From Pyrrhosoma nymphula (lineage: Eukaryota > Arthropoda > Insecta > Odonata > Coenagrionidae): 64,000 nt of DNA. The stretch spans positions 75,095,094 to 75,159,093 of the forward strand of contig OY754337.1 of the NCBI GenBank assembly GCA_963573305.1, given 5' to 3'. Made by a program: the position numbers and the translations under genes. Below the pieces are notes generated by a model that did not search any database, was not told the origin of the DNA, and saw only the letters and a program-made list of their open reading frames with translations. This document shows, in pieces, positions 1-11,900 of the stretch; the first letter of the stretch is position 1; every line of letters begins with the position of its first letter.

Positions 1-719
1 ACGAATAATTTACGTGTAGAGTAATTTTCATTCATTCATTAAAATATGAAATAATTTAGATACAAGTTTCATTCTTTGACTGAAATGAGGCCAAAAGATC
101 AATGCATTTACTTCTTGCAACCGATGTTTCTCTATCGATCGATAAATTGAAATATTTGAAGTTTAAACGCAAAATTAATGCAAATTTCGATCTTTTTTCA
201 TTTTCGTTGCTAAGCAATTTTTTCATTCTTCCCGAGACTTCCAGTACCTTATACGCGTGCTATAAAGATTAAACTGAAAGGAATATAACATTCTCCGTGC
301 GTATTACAATTGCTTTTAACGATATTATGCCTTAGAAATATACTTTTTACAATGTTTTATAATTATATACATAAACAGTTTCGTAGCTTTGACACTCCTC
401 CATTTGCTCATGCCTACGAAATCCGTTGGGATCGCTCCAGATTCCTCCATTTTGCTTCTGAAACACTCTTTACACCTTATTCCGGGTTTCCCTCTCTCTG
501 TTTTTCCAGGAAACATTAATCCTTGCACCTACTTTCTGAAATGTACCTCGAAACTCCATTCTACAAGTCAAAACCATGTAAAATGATAATGTTCTATGAT
601 GCATTATCTCTTGGATTTTGAAATTATGAATTCAAGTACTACGCCATGTGTTTAATATGTAAATTATAATAATTGAGATCAGCAAAAATAAAATGAAATG
701 AGAAAATCCATAGCATTTA
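1..719. other. AT-rich sequence, nothing recognised
   Basis: Open frames here are at most 69 codons, overlap on both strands and show no domain that I recognise. No repeat shared with the rest of the window was noticed before position 720. Confidence 0.5.
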
Positions 720-1045
720 CTTAGCTCATATTGATTGAATTTCATACTGCCAAATAACTGTAATCATGTTTAATTACAAATATTTACTTCAAAATTGCTC
801 AATGGCATGAAAATAAAAGGAAAAATATAGCAATTACTAAGAAGAACAAAGTACATATGTCATGGGACCATTCGTTTTATGCTATTATCTCATTATTATA
901 TTCTTAGGTCAAAAATTGACCCAGCTAAAATAATTTCCAAAAGAAGTAAGACCTTATTGCATTCGTTTTTAATGATTTACAATGTACTATCACACACTTT
1001 TCCCCTTTTGCTTGCAAACTGCAAGCACCCATTTACTCGTTTTGT
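720..1045 (+). mobile_element. repeat Y, 5' segment of a split copy (LINE-like)
   Basis: This segment is colinear with 53940-54275, for example the shared blocks around 727-760 (tgattgaatttc, ccaaataactgtaatca) and around 965-1035 (gatttacaatgtactatc, gcaaactgcaagc). In the second copy the following 380 bp continue directly, whereas here the continuation resumes only at 1793. The short open frames in the two copies resemble each other, but that may simply follow from the DNA similarity. The link to a LINE comes from the 3' segment. Confidence 0.65.
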
Positions 1046-1792
1046 ACGTTCGAACTTTGAAAAGAAGTTTTGTTTAAAATAACAATATATCGAAGAGAAA
1101 TATATTGAATAATAGAGAAAAAATGTCTTTTATTTCATTTATATATCCTGTCTGCCTGTGTGTGTGAGCGGGTGTGTGCGACCGGCCAAAGAAGTATAAC
1201 TTCCACCGTCTGGTCCGACGCAGACCACGTTTTATTGTTCTATACACGATTTAACATCTTGGCTTGAAATGTTACTTCTGACAACAATGACTTCAAGACG
1301 ATACCGCGATCAGGATTACGATAAAAATTTACGTTATTCACAGCTTTTCAGTTGATTTCTCCCAGGTTTGATAACATATACTAGAGTATTACGTTTTTAG
1401 TATTTTTTAAGATCTTTTTTACTATGGTTTTGCTATTGTAGCTGTAAATAATCCATTATTTTTATTAATATTGATATTTAAATGTTCGCATCGAGCTTTT
1501 TCCCCTATGAACACTCATTTACGTTATTTATCGTAAGTCTACCAGATTGCGAGACTGGATAGTTCTGTCAGTTTATGTTTGAATTTATTCTCTAACATTT
1601 AATCTCACTGATAAATTCATTTGTAATATTTCATATTATCCCTCGTTTTTCCTAAGTTTAAAAATACTTTTAAGAACAGCTGACTAAATGCAACACATAT
1701 AAAACAAAATAGCTACCTACAATTAAGAATTGTATTGGTAGACAAACTTGATCAAGCACCACAAAATAGCAACAACATGCTACTCTTATGCC
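1046..1792. other. about 750 bp separating the two halves of repeat Y
   Basis: This sequence is absent from the sister copy at 53.9-54.7 kb. It contains a GT-rich stretch near 1150-1182 and no recognisable coding sequence. It could be an insertion in this copy or a deletion in the other. I could not find clear terminal repeats or a target-site duplication at its edges. Confidence 0.4.
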
Positions 1793-2160
1793 AGATAGTA
1801 TAAGAGGTTCAAAAGGTTTAACATCTTTTTTGAAAGGAGTAAAGAAATGGTTACTTAATGTAGAAAATCCAGATGTATTTTTTTGTTAATAGTAAGGTTA
1901 ATACTCACTATATTTTGTATGCACGACAGGTTGTAACTAAAAAACAAATTGTTATCTTTTCATGCATTTATTTATGTCTCGTAACTGGTCTCAGTTTACT
2001 TATATTTTTTTTTCTCAATTACTCATATTGTAATTTATCTTGAGGTATCCCAATACAGGCAATGCCTAAAGGGATTCCTAATTAATTTATCCTTATTTAA
2101 TTGAAATGTAAATATGCTTGTAATGTTGATTCTAAGGTATAAATAAATATTATTATTATT
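1793..2160 (+). mobile_element. repeat Y, 3' segment: probable LINE 3' end
   Basis: This part is colinear with 54305-54655. Translation near 1790-1875 reads MPDSIRGSKGLTSF then KGVKKWLLNVENP; the sister copy gives a related string ending KKWLFDIENP. A 'lP-x-iR...FK..lK.WL' pattern is typical of the extreme C-terminus of reverse transcriptases in several LINE clades (family knowledge), followed here by an AT-rich 3' region ending in (attattatt)-type sequence. The clade cannot be told and the frame is not open further upstream. Confidence 0.5.
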
Positions 2161-3480
2161 TAGGATAGGATATGATTTCCTGAATCAGATAGACTTAACG
2201 GAAGACCAAGTTTGATCCGACCAAGACGAAAAAGTGACGGTAGGAAATTGGATTTCTGAAGACGATTGGAAAATCATCTTTCGAAACTTCGGAAGGAATA
2301 GAGAACTTGACCCGGTGAAAAACCCGTAAGATTTTCAACTTGAAGATTCATCAAAAAAGTTAAAATCATGAATTAGCTGCCGTATCTCTTTATCAAAATT
2401 ACCTGTCTTTAATCGCTTGTATAATCAGAGCGAAATCTTAGTATACAATCTCGTAATTTTATTATTTCGTCTAATGTCCAATAATCTTTCTCTCAAAGAA
2501 GTTCAGTCTAGTGATGGAATATTTATTCTTCAAAGGTGGCATTCAATTAAATTGATAAAAAATCTTCCAAATCCTCGCTATCCACAGAAGCTGATATTAC
2601 CAGAGGAATTCTGAGCACAGCGGGCTGAAATCGAAAAAAGCTAGCCAAAACCCAAAACCAGGTTTTTTTCACTCGGGAAGTTGAAACATTGCACAGTCAT
2701 CACGTCGCAAACGGTCGCAGATGATTTCTTCGGATTCACTCTCTAAAAGCTTTGTAATTATCGTGATGTAAGTATCTCAGTGTCCGTCGATGTCCAATTT
2801 TTTTATTTTGCTACATAACGGCGAAAAATTGACGAAAAACAGGGACCGTCATTTTGTCATGTATTGATGACAAATATCACAAATTTGCCCAAAAAATAAG
2901 TTATATTTATTGAATAAGAACTGTTAAACGAAATTATTTCTGTTTTTATTCCACAGCTTTACTGCAAAAGGTTCAGTATTAGCTTGAACTTGTTGACTTT
3001 CGGAAAACGTGTACTCTCATGAAAAACGTGTACTCGCAGGATGAACCTTTTTATGGGTGGTTTTAACTTCTAAAAACCTTACTTAACTTTCTGTCGAGTC
3101 AATAGCAAAGAATACTTCTTCTATTTCTCTTATTACAGAAATTTACTGTCCCGATTTACGTGGATTCAGTCTGCCTTTGGGTATATGGTTGATAGGTGGC
3201 TCTCGATGTAGACCAGACTGCACGTAAATATTCTTGCACGTTTAATTCCTTTATGTGTATTGTTTACTACGTAAGTGTTCTCTAATATATATGCAGTGCC
3301 ACTTATGAGTGCTACTTTGAGAATAGACATTGAAGAGTGTAGGTACGTGTTGTAAATATGCATTGAATTTATTGATAATCCCCTGAAGCAATCAATCATG
3401 GGGCCCTAAGACCTCTGGGCCCTTCCTATACAGATTTTCTTTCTTCGTGCTATCATGAGCCTGCAGGAAAACTTAAATGC
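2161..3480. other. AT-rich intergenic-like sequence
   Basis: No recognised gene or repeat. The longest frames are 65 codons (2417-2614, plus) and 77 codons (3166-3399, minus) and match nothing I know. An isolated CTGAAGA at 2256 followed by GAAAC at 2283 was considered as a hammerhead and not accepted. Confidence 0.4.
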
Positions 3481-3589
3481 TAGAGGCATGAATATCCTTT
3501 TAAAATCAAATCTCTGGTTGTCAAGTAAATGTGCTATTGTTGATTTCAGACAAAAATGTGAGTTTTGTCAGCAAAAAACATGATTTTCA

Positions 3590-3950
3590 GACAATTACGA
3601 AGCGTAAAAGAAAATCGATTGAAAGAATTAGAAACTTCATTTATTCAAACATCCGATAAAAAAATCTTCCTAAAAAACCCTCTATCTTTAGTGAAAGTAA
3701 TTTTAAAAAGCAAAAAATGAAAACACTGCACCAAACTCAATGCTTAGCATGGACCACCGGGGACCACCAGGGGGGGCCTTTGGGGGCCCTGAGGGCTTTT
3801 TAATATAGCCTATGTTACACCCAGATCCATTTTCTCACCACATGCCAAATTTCATTACAAATAGTTCAGTAGTTTTTGCTTGATTGAGCAACAGACAGAC
3901 AGACAGGGAGACACAAGACACCAATACATTTTTATATATTAGTATGATGA
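3590..3950 (+). repeat. LINE 3'-tail-like repeat (RTE-type ending)
   Basis: The stretch at about 3838-3950 (aaatttcattacaaatagt, then a gttcagtagtttttgc block, acagacagacagacagg and a tatatattagta end) resembles the 3' non-coding end common to RTE-type LINEs in insects. The block at 3600-3645 (gtaaaagaaaatcgattg, then gaaagaattagaaac) recurs at 60268-60305. There is no coding remnant. G-rich runs at 3755-3795 lie inside it. Confidence 0.4.
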
Positions 3951-4182
3951 CTACTAATTTGTAAGGTGCCAAAGGCGTCCGTTGCATGATGATGAATATA
4001 ACAAACACATTGATTTGTGGCTCTATCTAACTCGCTTTGCTCCCCGGAATTAATTAGTGTGCCACTTTAGAAAGTAATATATTGCGTAAAAATATTTTTA
4101 ATGGAAGTACCCATGAAGATAGCACAATATCTAAAATGATAAGCGAAAAAAACTATGAAGAAAAGAAAACAATAATTTACCG

Positions 4183-4255
4183 AATCAGGGCATCGAACTC
4201 CATACCTTCCACTCCAAAATCTACCACCTTTCTATCGGTCTACCGCTTTCATCAT
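4183..4255 (-). repeat. degenerate tRNA-like sequence (SINE head)
   Basis: On the minus strand a B-box-like string (gagttcgatgcc) lies about 50 bases after an A-box-like string (gtagaccgatag). The spacing fits a tRNA-derived SINE head, but no cloverleaf with a sound acceptor stem is evident, so this is not a functional tRNA gene. It abuts the end of repeat X copy 1. Confidence 0.35.
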
Positions 4256-4880
4256 GTAGTTTAAGCGAGATATTTCCCTACCCATAAAGGAGACCATATT
4301 CGAATTTTATTTTTTTATTTCATCGTCGGTAAGAAGTAAATATTTTAATATTAAAGGTGCCATAGTATATTTAATGAAAATAATTCTCTGTAATTTAATA
4401 GACGATATGAATTCCGGCGAGATATGGTGGAAGTTTTCCAATATGGACAAATGAAAAAACGTAGTGAACTCATTGAACATTAACAAGTGAACATTAACTG
4501 TGGAGTTCACTACGTTTTTTCATTTGTCCATCTCTGTAATTTAATAAATATATCTACATAAGTCTCTAATATTGACTCATTTTAACACGCTGTACGGCTA
4601 AAAAGCCTTCAAAACGCCAGGTTTTTTTGCGGTTCCGTAAACATTACTGCGGTGAGTAAAAGATAAATTTTTATAAATAGTTAAGAAAACATACAAACTA
4701 CTGGAGCTCACAGCCGTAATCTATCCCATGCAAAACAGCTTGTATTTTTAGGAAAATTGTTCGGAAAGTAGTTCCGCAAGGGGTTAATATTTTGATATCA
4801 TTGGAATTATGGGAGTTTTTTTTCGTTAACATGAAGTCAAACTCATCAAATTCTAAGTGATTTAATTATTCGCTCAAACT
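4256..4880 (-). repeat. repeat X, copy 1 (interrupted)
   Basis: In reverse complement this matches copy 3 at 45735-46300: the 4256-4322 part mirrors 46239-46293 (gaatatggtctcc and ctatctcgct blocks), and 4547-4880 mirrors the remainder, including the tgtacggc and gactcattt blocks. A 130-bp insert lies at 4401-4530. No coding sequence, terminal inverted repeat or duplication could be assigned to repeat X itself, so its class is unknown. Confidence 0.6.
4401..4530. mobile_element. 130-bp insert with 16-bp target duplication and perfect 28-bp hairpin
   Basis: The string tctctgtaatttaata occurs at 4385-4400 and again at 4531-4546. Sister copies of repeat X hold it once, so the 130 bp between are a recent insertion. 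Inside it, 4444-4471 and 4503-4530 are exact reverse complements over 28 bases, separated by a 31-base loop that contains tgaacattaac twice. Long direct target duplications are usual for target-primed retroposition. The hairpin ends exactly at the 3' boundary of the insert. No coding potential, A/B boxes or poly-A tail were seen. I know no named family with this form. Confidence 0.6.
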
Positions 4881-5919
4881 ACCTCAAAGGAATAGGCAGT
4901 TCACAGGGATTAAATGCGTTTTCCTGACTGTGACTTCATCTTACAGCTTTACAGAATCAGTCAGTGATGTGATTAGTGGTACCTGTTCAATATCTTCAAC
5001 GTATACCAGTGAGAGCGCTGGAGTAATAGGGGGATAATTGCCGTAGGGTGAATAAATCCTAAGCCCCCTCCCCACAAACAACAGTAGCAAGAGTCTCGGA
5101 TTGCTCACGAGTAGTGATGGGCAAAGTCGGTCTTTTGAGAGATTTCGGTCGCGTCGGTCACTCCCGCTTGTGATTCGATCTTCGATCGTCGATCAGAGAG
5201 ACCGATTTTCCAGCTAGTGAGCAGGTTTCAGTGCAGCTACCTCGTTCAGTGCCGGTTTCCGTGGAGTTGTGGGTAATTCTTTGAAAACAATTGAAGGCAC
5301 AATTGTGCAATCGTGCGAAGGTTTGTTTTGTTTTTACACAATGTTCTTGGTTTGTGATTTTAAGTATAGTTATACGAAAAATATTAGGAATATCCCACTT
5401 GATTACAAAACTATTGAAGAGTGACATTTTATCGACCACAAATTATTAACTACTCATTATAGAAACCAATGATTAATACTAATTTAGTAGCGAAATTTTA
5501 TTTTGGTATGTACGTAGTTCGAAACGATCAACGTTTTCTTTTGGCTGTAAGAATTTAAAGCAAATTATCCGACTGTAGCACTAAAATTCAATTTTCAATT
5601 ACAGTCTGTTTCACTTGTTCACGAGACGTAATATTTGTCGAGAATATTGAAACGATGGTTTATCGTGTATTTAAGTGACAATGCAATTATGGAAATTCAG
5701 TGATTAAAAATGTTATATGTGCTGTGATGTATTGCGTGTGTTCTTGTGGTGATATTTTGATATTTAAAGGTTATTTGTGTTAGGTAGACTTACGCTCCTA
5801 ATGGATGTGTTATGACAGGAAATGCACCGTGGAGGTTATAAAAGTTTCTGTGCTTCTGAAATGGCAGAATATTGCTTTGTGTTTCTGGACGTGAGTTACA
5901 CGAAGAAAGTGTATGTTCA

Positions 5920-6290
5920 ACTTATGCTAAAGTTATTGTTTATGTCGTAAATTTACCAAGAGTTAGTGCTTCAAAAATAGCCTATATAGTGCAGTAAAGT
6001 TTTTGTTTGTTAACGTCGTAGATTTTTAAGTTACAGTACCCCCTGAAATAATCTCATAGTTTGCTGCTGTGTTTGTCTAAGAGTCAATTGCATGTAAAAA
6101 AGCGAACGTTCAACTTTGGTAAAGGTTTGTTTACATCGTACTATATATCTATAATTTAGTTACTGTGCTTCTGAAATACTGTCTCGTGATCGTCGAGTGC
6201 TTACAATATTAATAAATGCCAAAATCGAAGATTTGTTGATAGGTTAACGTAATATTCGTCGTTTATTGTTTACATCGTAAATATAAAGCA
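5920..6290 (+). repeat. degenerate repeats in the left arm of the hAT-like element
   Basis: Variants of a motif of the form gttt-atcgtaaat recur near 5935-5950, 6003-6025, 6123-6145 and 6262-6285, often preceded by a gttcaactt or gtgcttctgaaat block. Spacing is irregular (about 70, 120 and 140 bp). They may be old tandem copies of a subterminal transposase-binding unit, but divergence is high. Confidence 0.4.
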
Positions 6291-8122
6291 TAAATTCAGG
6301 GTATTAGTGCTTTTACAGGAGTCCAAGACATTCGCTGTGTATATATATATCTGTGATTCTAATAATAACAATCAGTCCTACGATGAATACTTTTTTTAAG
6401 TTGCTTCTGTCGTGATGTTGTTTTCTTCTCGTGAAGCACTTCTTGTGCCAAAGTGAACTGAATAGGACTTCACGTTTACTATTCTCAATATTTGTTGAAA
6501 TATATGAATTTTTTCAGCCACTTGAGTGATTTATATCTAATGTAAAACGCTCCTTACAAAACATGCTTCGTTTGTTGCCATCGATTAAAATCGTTGGGGT
6601 TTCACCATGCACTTCGTCACTTAGATAACTAATCAAACTAGTCAATTATATTGATGTTCAGTAAATATATTTTTCGCAATGCCACATAGATTCTAAATGT
6701 TTAAAAAGCATATTATTAAATGATGGTTTGTATATGTACCTGCGTACCTTTCAATAAAATGTATATTCAGTAAAAATGCACTTTGTTATAGTATTGAATC
6801 TTTAGTGCTATATTAATTCCCCCTCACAAAATGCTTTTGCCCGTACATTGGAGATGTCAATTGGTTACGAAAACGATTTGATTATTATAGTTATGTCTTA
6901 CAGGGTATTCAACAGTTATACATATCAAATTCTTATCAGTAAGTGTTAACATATATTGCTTCTAAGCTATCTATAAGAAATGCCTAATACACACAAAATA
7001 TTTGTTATTATGATGTGTATGAGTAAGGATTTAAAAACTGATTGCAGGATGTGATGAATCTTCTTAAATTGTTTGGCACTGACAGTGCTAATTTTAAACC
7101 CACTACATTCGTTCTTCCTCTAGATGATATTGCTGCTATCATTAAGAAGCACCAATGCAATAAAATATGTAAGCGTCAGTGAGTTTCTCTGCTATCTGAT
7201 TGCTACTCTAGTTGCCATTTACTAGACTATATCATGTAACAGGTAGGGAATACTATATCTAGGCAAAATTATAACTAGTTTACTCTGTAGATTTTATGAA
7301 ATGCATGGAACAATCAGGTTATAAGAATGTTTACTAAATATCTGACCTCAATATATATGTTTATTATCTTTGCAAGGAATAGCCTCTGATCAATTATTAA
7401 TTTACACAATGGTTTAGTGCTTATCAATGGTTATAGCCATCAATAACTTCAGACCAATATCCACTCTGCCAGTTCTCTCTATATTATAGAACTGTAATTA
7501 GAAAACAGTAGTGTTTACATATAATATGAGTTATAACAGTTGTATGTCATACCTAGTTTTGATTCAAAGAAGAAAAATCAGCTGTGCATACTGTGACAAA
7601 TGTTTATTTCCCCCATGCAATCATTGAATTTGCTAGAACAATATACATACCATCTTGGATTTTTAAGAGTAAAGATTCTGAGTGTATTTCATGTTGATTT
7701 TTGCTTGATATACTTACTGGATACTTATGGGAACTAAAGCTAATATCTTTTTATTAATTTTCTTGTGACATTTTGAAAATATCTCTTCCTTCATGCTACC
7801 GTAATGGACTTTATGAAAGGATTATTCTCTGTGGGTTTGGCAATGTTTAAATAATAGATTAGAGTTGAGTATTGGAACAGGATTGTGATTGAGGAGTGAA
7901 TAGCGTAAGAGGAAGATGGAAAAAATTGTGGGTTCATGATGTGGTGGAAGAGACATTAAAGGAGGAAGGTTAGGAGTCTTCAGAATAGGAGAGAGTGTGA
8001 ATGAAGTAATGTATGAATGCAATAGAGGCAAAGGATATATGCCAATATAGGGTATTATGGAGTAAATTATTAGAAGAGAGCCAGTTTCCAAATCCAAACA
8101 GACATCACTAACAGCAGAGAGC

Positions 8123-8495
8123 GGGCAAGGGCCTAGCCACGTTAAAACACCGGTTCCCATCAGAACACCGAAGTTAAGCAACGTTGGGCCCGGACGGTGG
8201 TTGGATGGGTGACCCTCCTCCATACCTCAACCAGGCATGGATGGAGAGATGATACTCCCTCCATACCTATACCGGCAGGCCTGAGAGGCCAGGCCAAACC
8301 GGGCCGGTTGGAGGGAGGACATCCACTATACCTGGTACTGGGGTGAGGCAGGGGGAGGCCAATCCTCCATACCTCTACCGAGGTGCTCTTGTCCCCTGTC
8401 TGCAAGTGGCAGACAGGCATGGGGTTGGCACAATGGACCAAGAAAGGTCTAAGTGCCCGGGCTCCTGACGAAGGCCCCCCCAACAACAATCTAAT
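8123..8495 (+). mobile_element. 5S rRNA-derived SINE with intact 15-bp target duplication
   Basis: The first 90 bases match the 5' three quarters of animal 5S rRNA: an aacaccgg block, aagttaagcaacg at 8171-8183, a gggcccgga block and tggatgggtgacc at 8202-8214. After box C the similarity stops and an unrelated body follows with the unit ctccatacctNNacc at 8218, 8259 and 8365, ending in a short atctaatctaa tail. The string ctaacagcagagagc is present at 8108-8122 and 8496-8510, a perfect target-site duplication. The head thus supplies an internal RNA polymerase III promoter (SINE3-type organisation, family knowledge). The perfect duplication suggests a fairly young insertion. It lies inside the hAT-like element, so it inserted later. 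Confidence 0.85.
8171..8214 (+). promoter_or_regulatory. 5S-type internal polymerase III promoter of the SINE
   Basis: Box A (aagttaagcaacg, 8171-8183), an intermediate-element-like gggcccgga (8186-8194) and box C (tggatgggtgacc, 8202-8214) are in the order and spacing of a 5S rRNA gene control region, the binding site of TFIIIA. Confidence 0.75.
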
Positions 8496-8939
8496 CTAAC
8501 AGCAGAGAGCAAACAATATCATGTGATAAGTTGTGTGCCTCAAGTTATCCAGGTACTCAATTACTTAGCAGTCAACTTAAGTGTACAGATGTCGTTCCTG
8601 TGTGACTTAAAGTCAACTTGATCAGAATTTTTTATGCTTTCATTTAAATTAAATGTCTGTCATAATTTAAGTCAAGTATGCACTCATAGTTTTGGTAACT
8701 CCCTTTTATAAATTGAAGAAGTTAATGGAGAAGAGGGTCATGGATGGATAATCAAGCAATGGTAGGTAATCAATGATTTTTCACTTATAACAAAATTTTA
8801 GTGTAAAATGGATTTGGTCTATAATGCTTCATGCTTAATGAATGCTGTTACATATTATTAATATTATTTATTTCACTGATATGAGGAACCTAAGAAGCTT
8901 TCTCGGGTTTCCAACAGGGTGATGGTCTCCATGTAGGCT

Positions 8940-8974
8940 GACGTTTCGATGTCTGACTCAGTCATTGTCATCAG
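8940..8974 (-). ncRNA. hammerhead-like motif a
   Basis: On the minus strand CTGATGA (complement of 8968-8974) is followed by a 20-base segment with interrupted pairing (ATG/CAT and CTG/CAG around an AGT loop) and then GAAACGTC (complement of 8940-8947). The core nucleotides C3 to A9 and G12-A13-A14 are kept, and the minimal ACGU stem III is of the Penelope type. Stem I pairing is not evident, so activity is doubtful. Confidence 0.5.
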
Positions 8975-11900
8975 GGGTGATGAAAACTAAGGGTTGTGCA
9001 ACCATTCATAGATCCATTTATTTTTAATAATCAATAAGTGGAATAAATGTTGGTGTAGGTTTTTTACAATTACTACTTGGCTTATTTTGAATATGTTCCT
9101 TGAAACCCCAATATGATTTAGTCTTAAGTCGACTCCTATTGTCATGATCTTTGGTAAATTTATGAATATTAATCAACTGTTATCAAAGGACATGCTATGA
9201 TGTATTGTTTACCTGTAGTAGAAATTAACAAGGGTAATTATAGCTGTTAGGCTCACACATGCCAGATTGGACGAAGAGCAGGAACGAAGGGAACATAGTC
9301 CACTCAGCATCTGTGGATATTTTTCCTCATGGTAAGTGGCTTGCCAGCTCACTCCAGAGTATACATTGAGAATGGTCATTGAGTAGAAACCATTAGAGGC
9401 TTAAGACAAATAGCAAAAAAACAAATAGTGGAATAAAGTTGTAACTGGGGCAGAATTTTAGTGGAACGAGGTGTCCTACTCAAGATATTAAATATCAGCA
9501 ATATTCAAGAATTATGGGGGATATGTAATGCCTCAAGTCCTGATATAGGATGCAAACAAAAGGTTGGTTTGGAAGGTTTTATAAAGGGTTGTGGACTTCG
9601 GTGGATCTAAACCATTGGCTAATGTTGAGAGGGTGAGATTAGACAAGTTATATGAGGAGTGGCTCTCGAGAAGGATAATGAAAGTAAGATAGAAGAGAAG
9701 TTAAGAGATACTTGACTAGGCATTGAAGTTACATATAACAGTGAAGGAAATTTAGGAGTCCACTTTATGTCAGATAGTAGGTAATTAAGAGGAAATGAGG
9801 TCCTGAAAGGCACTTTTGAAGGGAAAGGTTTGCTTCGTTGGGAGAGGTAGGAAAAATATAGGCAATTGAAATGAATGGATGTGATGCGCAGAACTAAATT
9901 GAATCATTTTAAGGAAAGAAATTTTTGAAGCAGGAAGGGTGGAGTGGTAACTGACCACTGAAATATATATGTCTGTTAAGCTATCTGTATACCATTATAA
10001 TGGTGGTAAAATGTCATGGTCAGGCAAATATAAGAATTAAAGTGAATGTGGAATGATAACTGCATGTGGAATGAATAGACGTTGATAACAGTCCAATGCT
10101 ATAATTGCATTACTCCACCAATGTTTAAGATAGGCATCAGTTTTTAAACTAAAATAATATTTTCTTTGCCACTATAGGTTTCTGATTATCCTCATGAATG
10201 TTCTGCTAACTTCCTGCAGGTTCCTTCTAAATTTTCCTGCTAAATATTTACCAGGGATTTTGGATGTACGATGAGTAATTAGTACTATCAGAAATTTTAA
10301 TTTGTCCTTTCCAAGGAATTAAATTTTAAATGAATATGGTCTAAGCTCCTGTGTACAAGCCATGTTCGAATACACACTTTGATGGATGATACGATGATTA
10401 CAAATTTCCAGCACTATTTTACAGTATATGATGCTCTATTGCACGCAGAAATACAGTCTTTATTTATTTAATTGCTCAAATACAGCATTTCTGCCAATTT
10501 AAAGTGACACAGTATCGGTGGTATGAAGTCATATATTGCCTTACTAAACATGTTAGTACATTTTGATTGAAATAACTCCTTGCCGATTTCAATGGGATGC
10601 CTAAGGCTGATGTAATGGCCCACTCATGTAATTCATTTTTGCTTACAACCAATTACAGTATTACGATATTTACATTGTACCGTTTATTGAAGCTACACTC
10701 AGTGCAAATGCAAATGAAATTCCGGAAACTCATACTGATATTTACTGATCAAGCCTATGTACATTTTTTTAACTTACTATTCACTACAAAAGTAAAATGA
10801 TGAAAGTATGAATCAAATTACCTGTGGGTAATCATAATTTGCAGTTATCATGTCTCGAACGGTGTTTGGATCTAACCTATATTAACTGGAATCACGCTAT
10901 TATTCCCTGAATCAAGTTCTTCAAATACCATTCCTCTAAATGAAAAGGAGAGTTATTGGCACATACGAAATTTTATTCTCCGAAAAAAGGATTCGCTGAT
11001 GAGATTGCAGTTAAAAATATTTGAAATAACACCAAAAGCAAACTGCATTCCAAAAACAAACAATTCTGGATTAATTCACCGGTGATTTTAACACGCCGGT
11101 ACTTCGGAAGACATATGGGAAGAAAATTCAGACGAAGGAAAGCCAACGGACATCCAATGAAGCACTGGAAACATTCTTGATTGACAGCAACACCATCAAA
11201 GTCTAGAAAAAGTTATTGAAGAGAGAGGAGCGGAGTTGAATTTTTAAAATGCATTGGCAATATGAATCACAGTTGTTTATATAAACGGCCGGTATATATA
11301 TAATACAGCGGCATGGGTATCAGGTTTGATTTCTAAGTGATCACGTCATAGACTCAGATATTTAATTATCACACAATTTACGACTCGTCGCGGCAAAGGA
11401 AAACAATTCATAGGGATATAGTATTGTACTATACTACTTACAAGTGACGATTAACCTATTGCACGTAATAAATAACGGCACTACATAGCCAACGCAGTAA
11501 CAAATAATGCATTGCTTGGCGAATTAACAAACGGATAAGTACCTGGATCATGTTTAATTTCCATTGCATTCCTTTTGAATCTTAACCCAGCTGTCTCTTT
11601 GCCGACAGTGTAACGGATTCGGTCTTCATTTTTAATGATGTTATTATTCTACTAAAAAGCGAGCCAGCAAAACTGGTAAAACTCTCTCGATGCAAGATAT
11701 TTATGTCGTGATGTAAATTGTTGACTGTTATTACGCTGCGTCTTTGTTAGCGCAACCGAGCGGAGCATCGAATAACTGCCTACATCTCACGAAAGAGCGA
11801 GTAACTCTGGAATCTCTCGTTATAAAACTCACTCAAGATTTTTTTGGTCGGTCTCAAGTCTCGTGATCGATATTTGATGTCATGCAATCATTCCTGTCGC

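Noticed and set aside
2256..2290. CTGAAGA followed by GAAAC, as in a hammerhead
   Set aside because: The segment between does not give a stem II placed next to the core, and the bases after GAAAC do not form stem III.
4444..4530. A microRNA precursor at the 28-bp hairpin
   Set aside because: The stem is perfectly paired, with a 31-base loop, and sits at the end of a recent insertion. Real precursors are usually imperfect and conserved. Kept only as a mobile-insert finding.
8123..8214. A functional 5S rRNA gene
   Set aside because: The last quarter of 5S rRNA is missing, unrelated sequence follows and a retroposition-type duplication surrounds it, so it is a SINE head.
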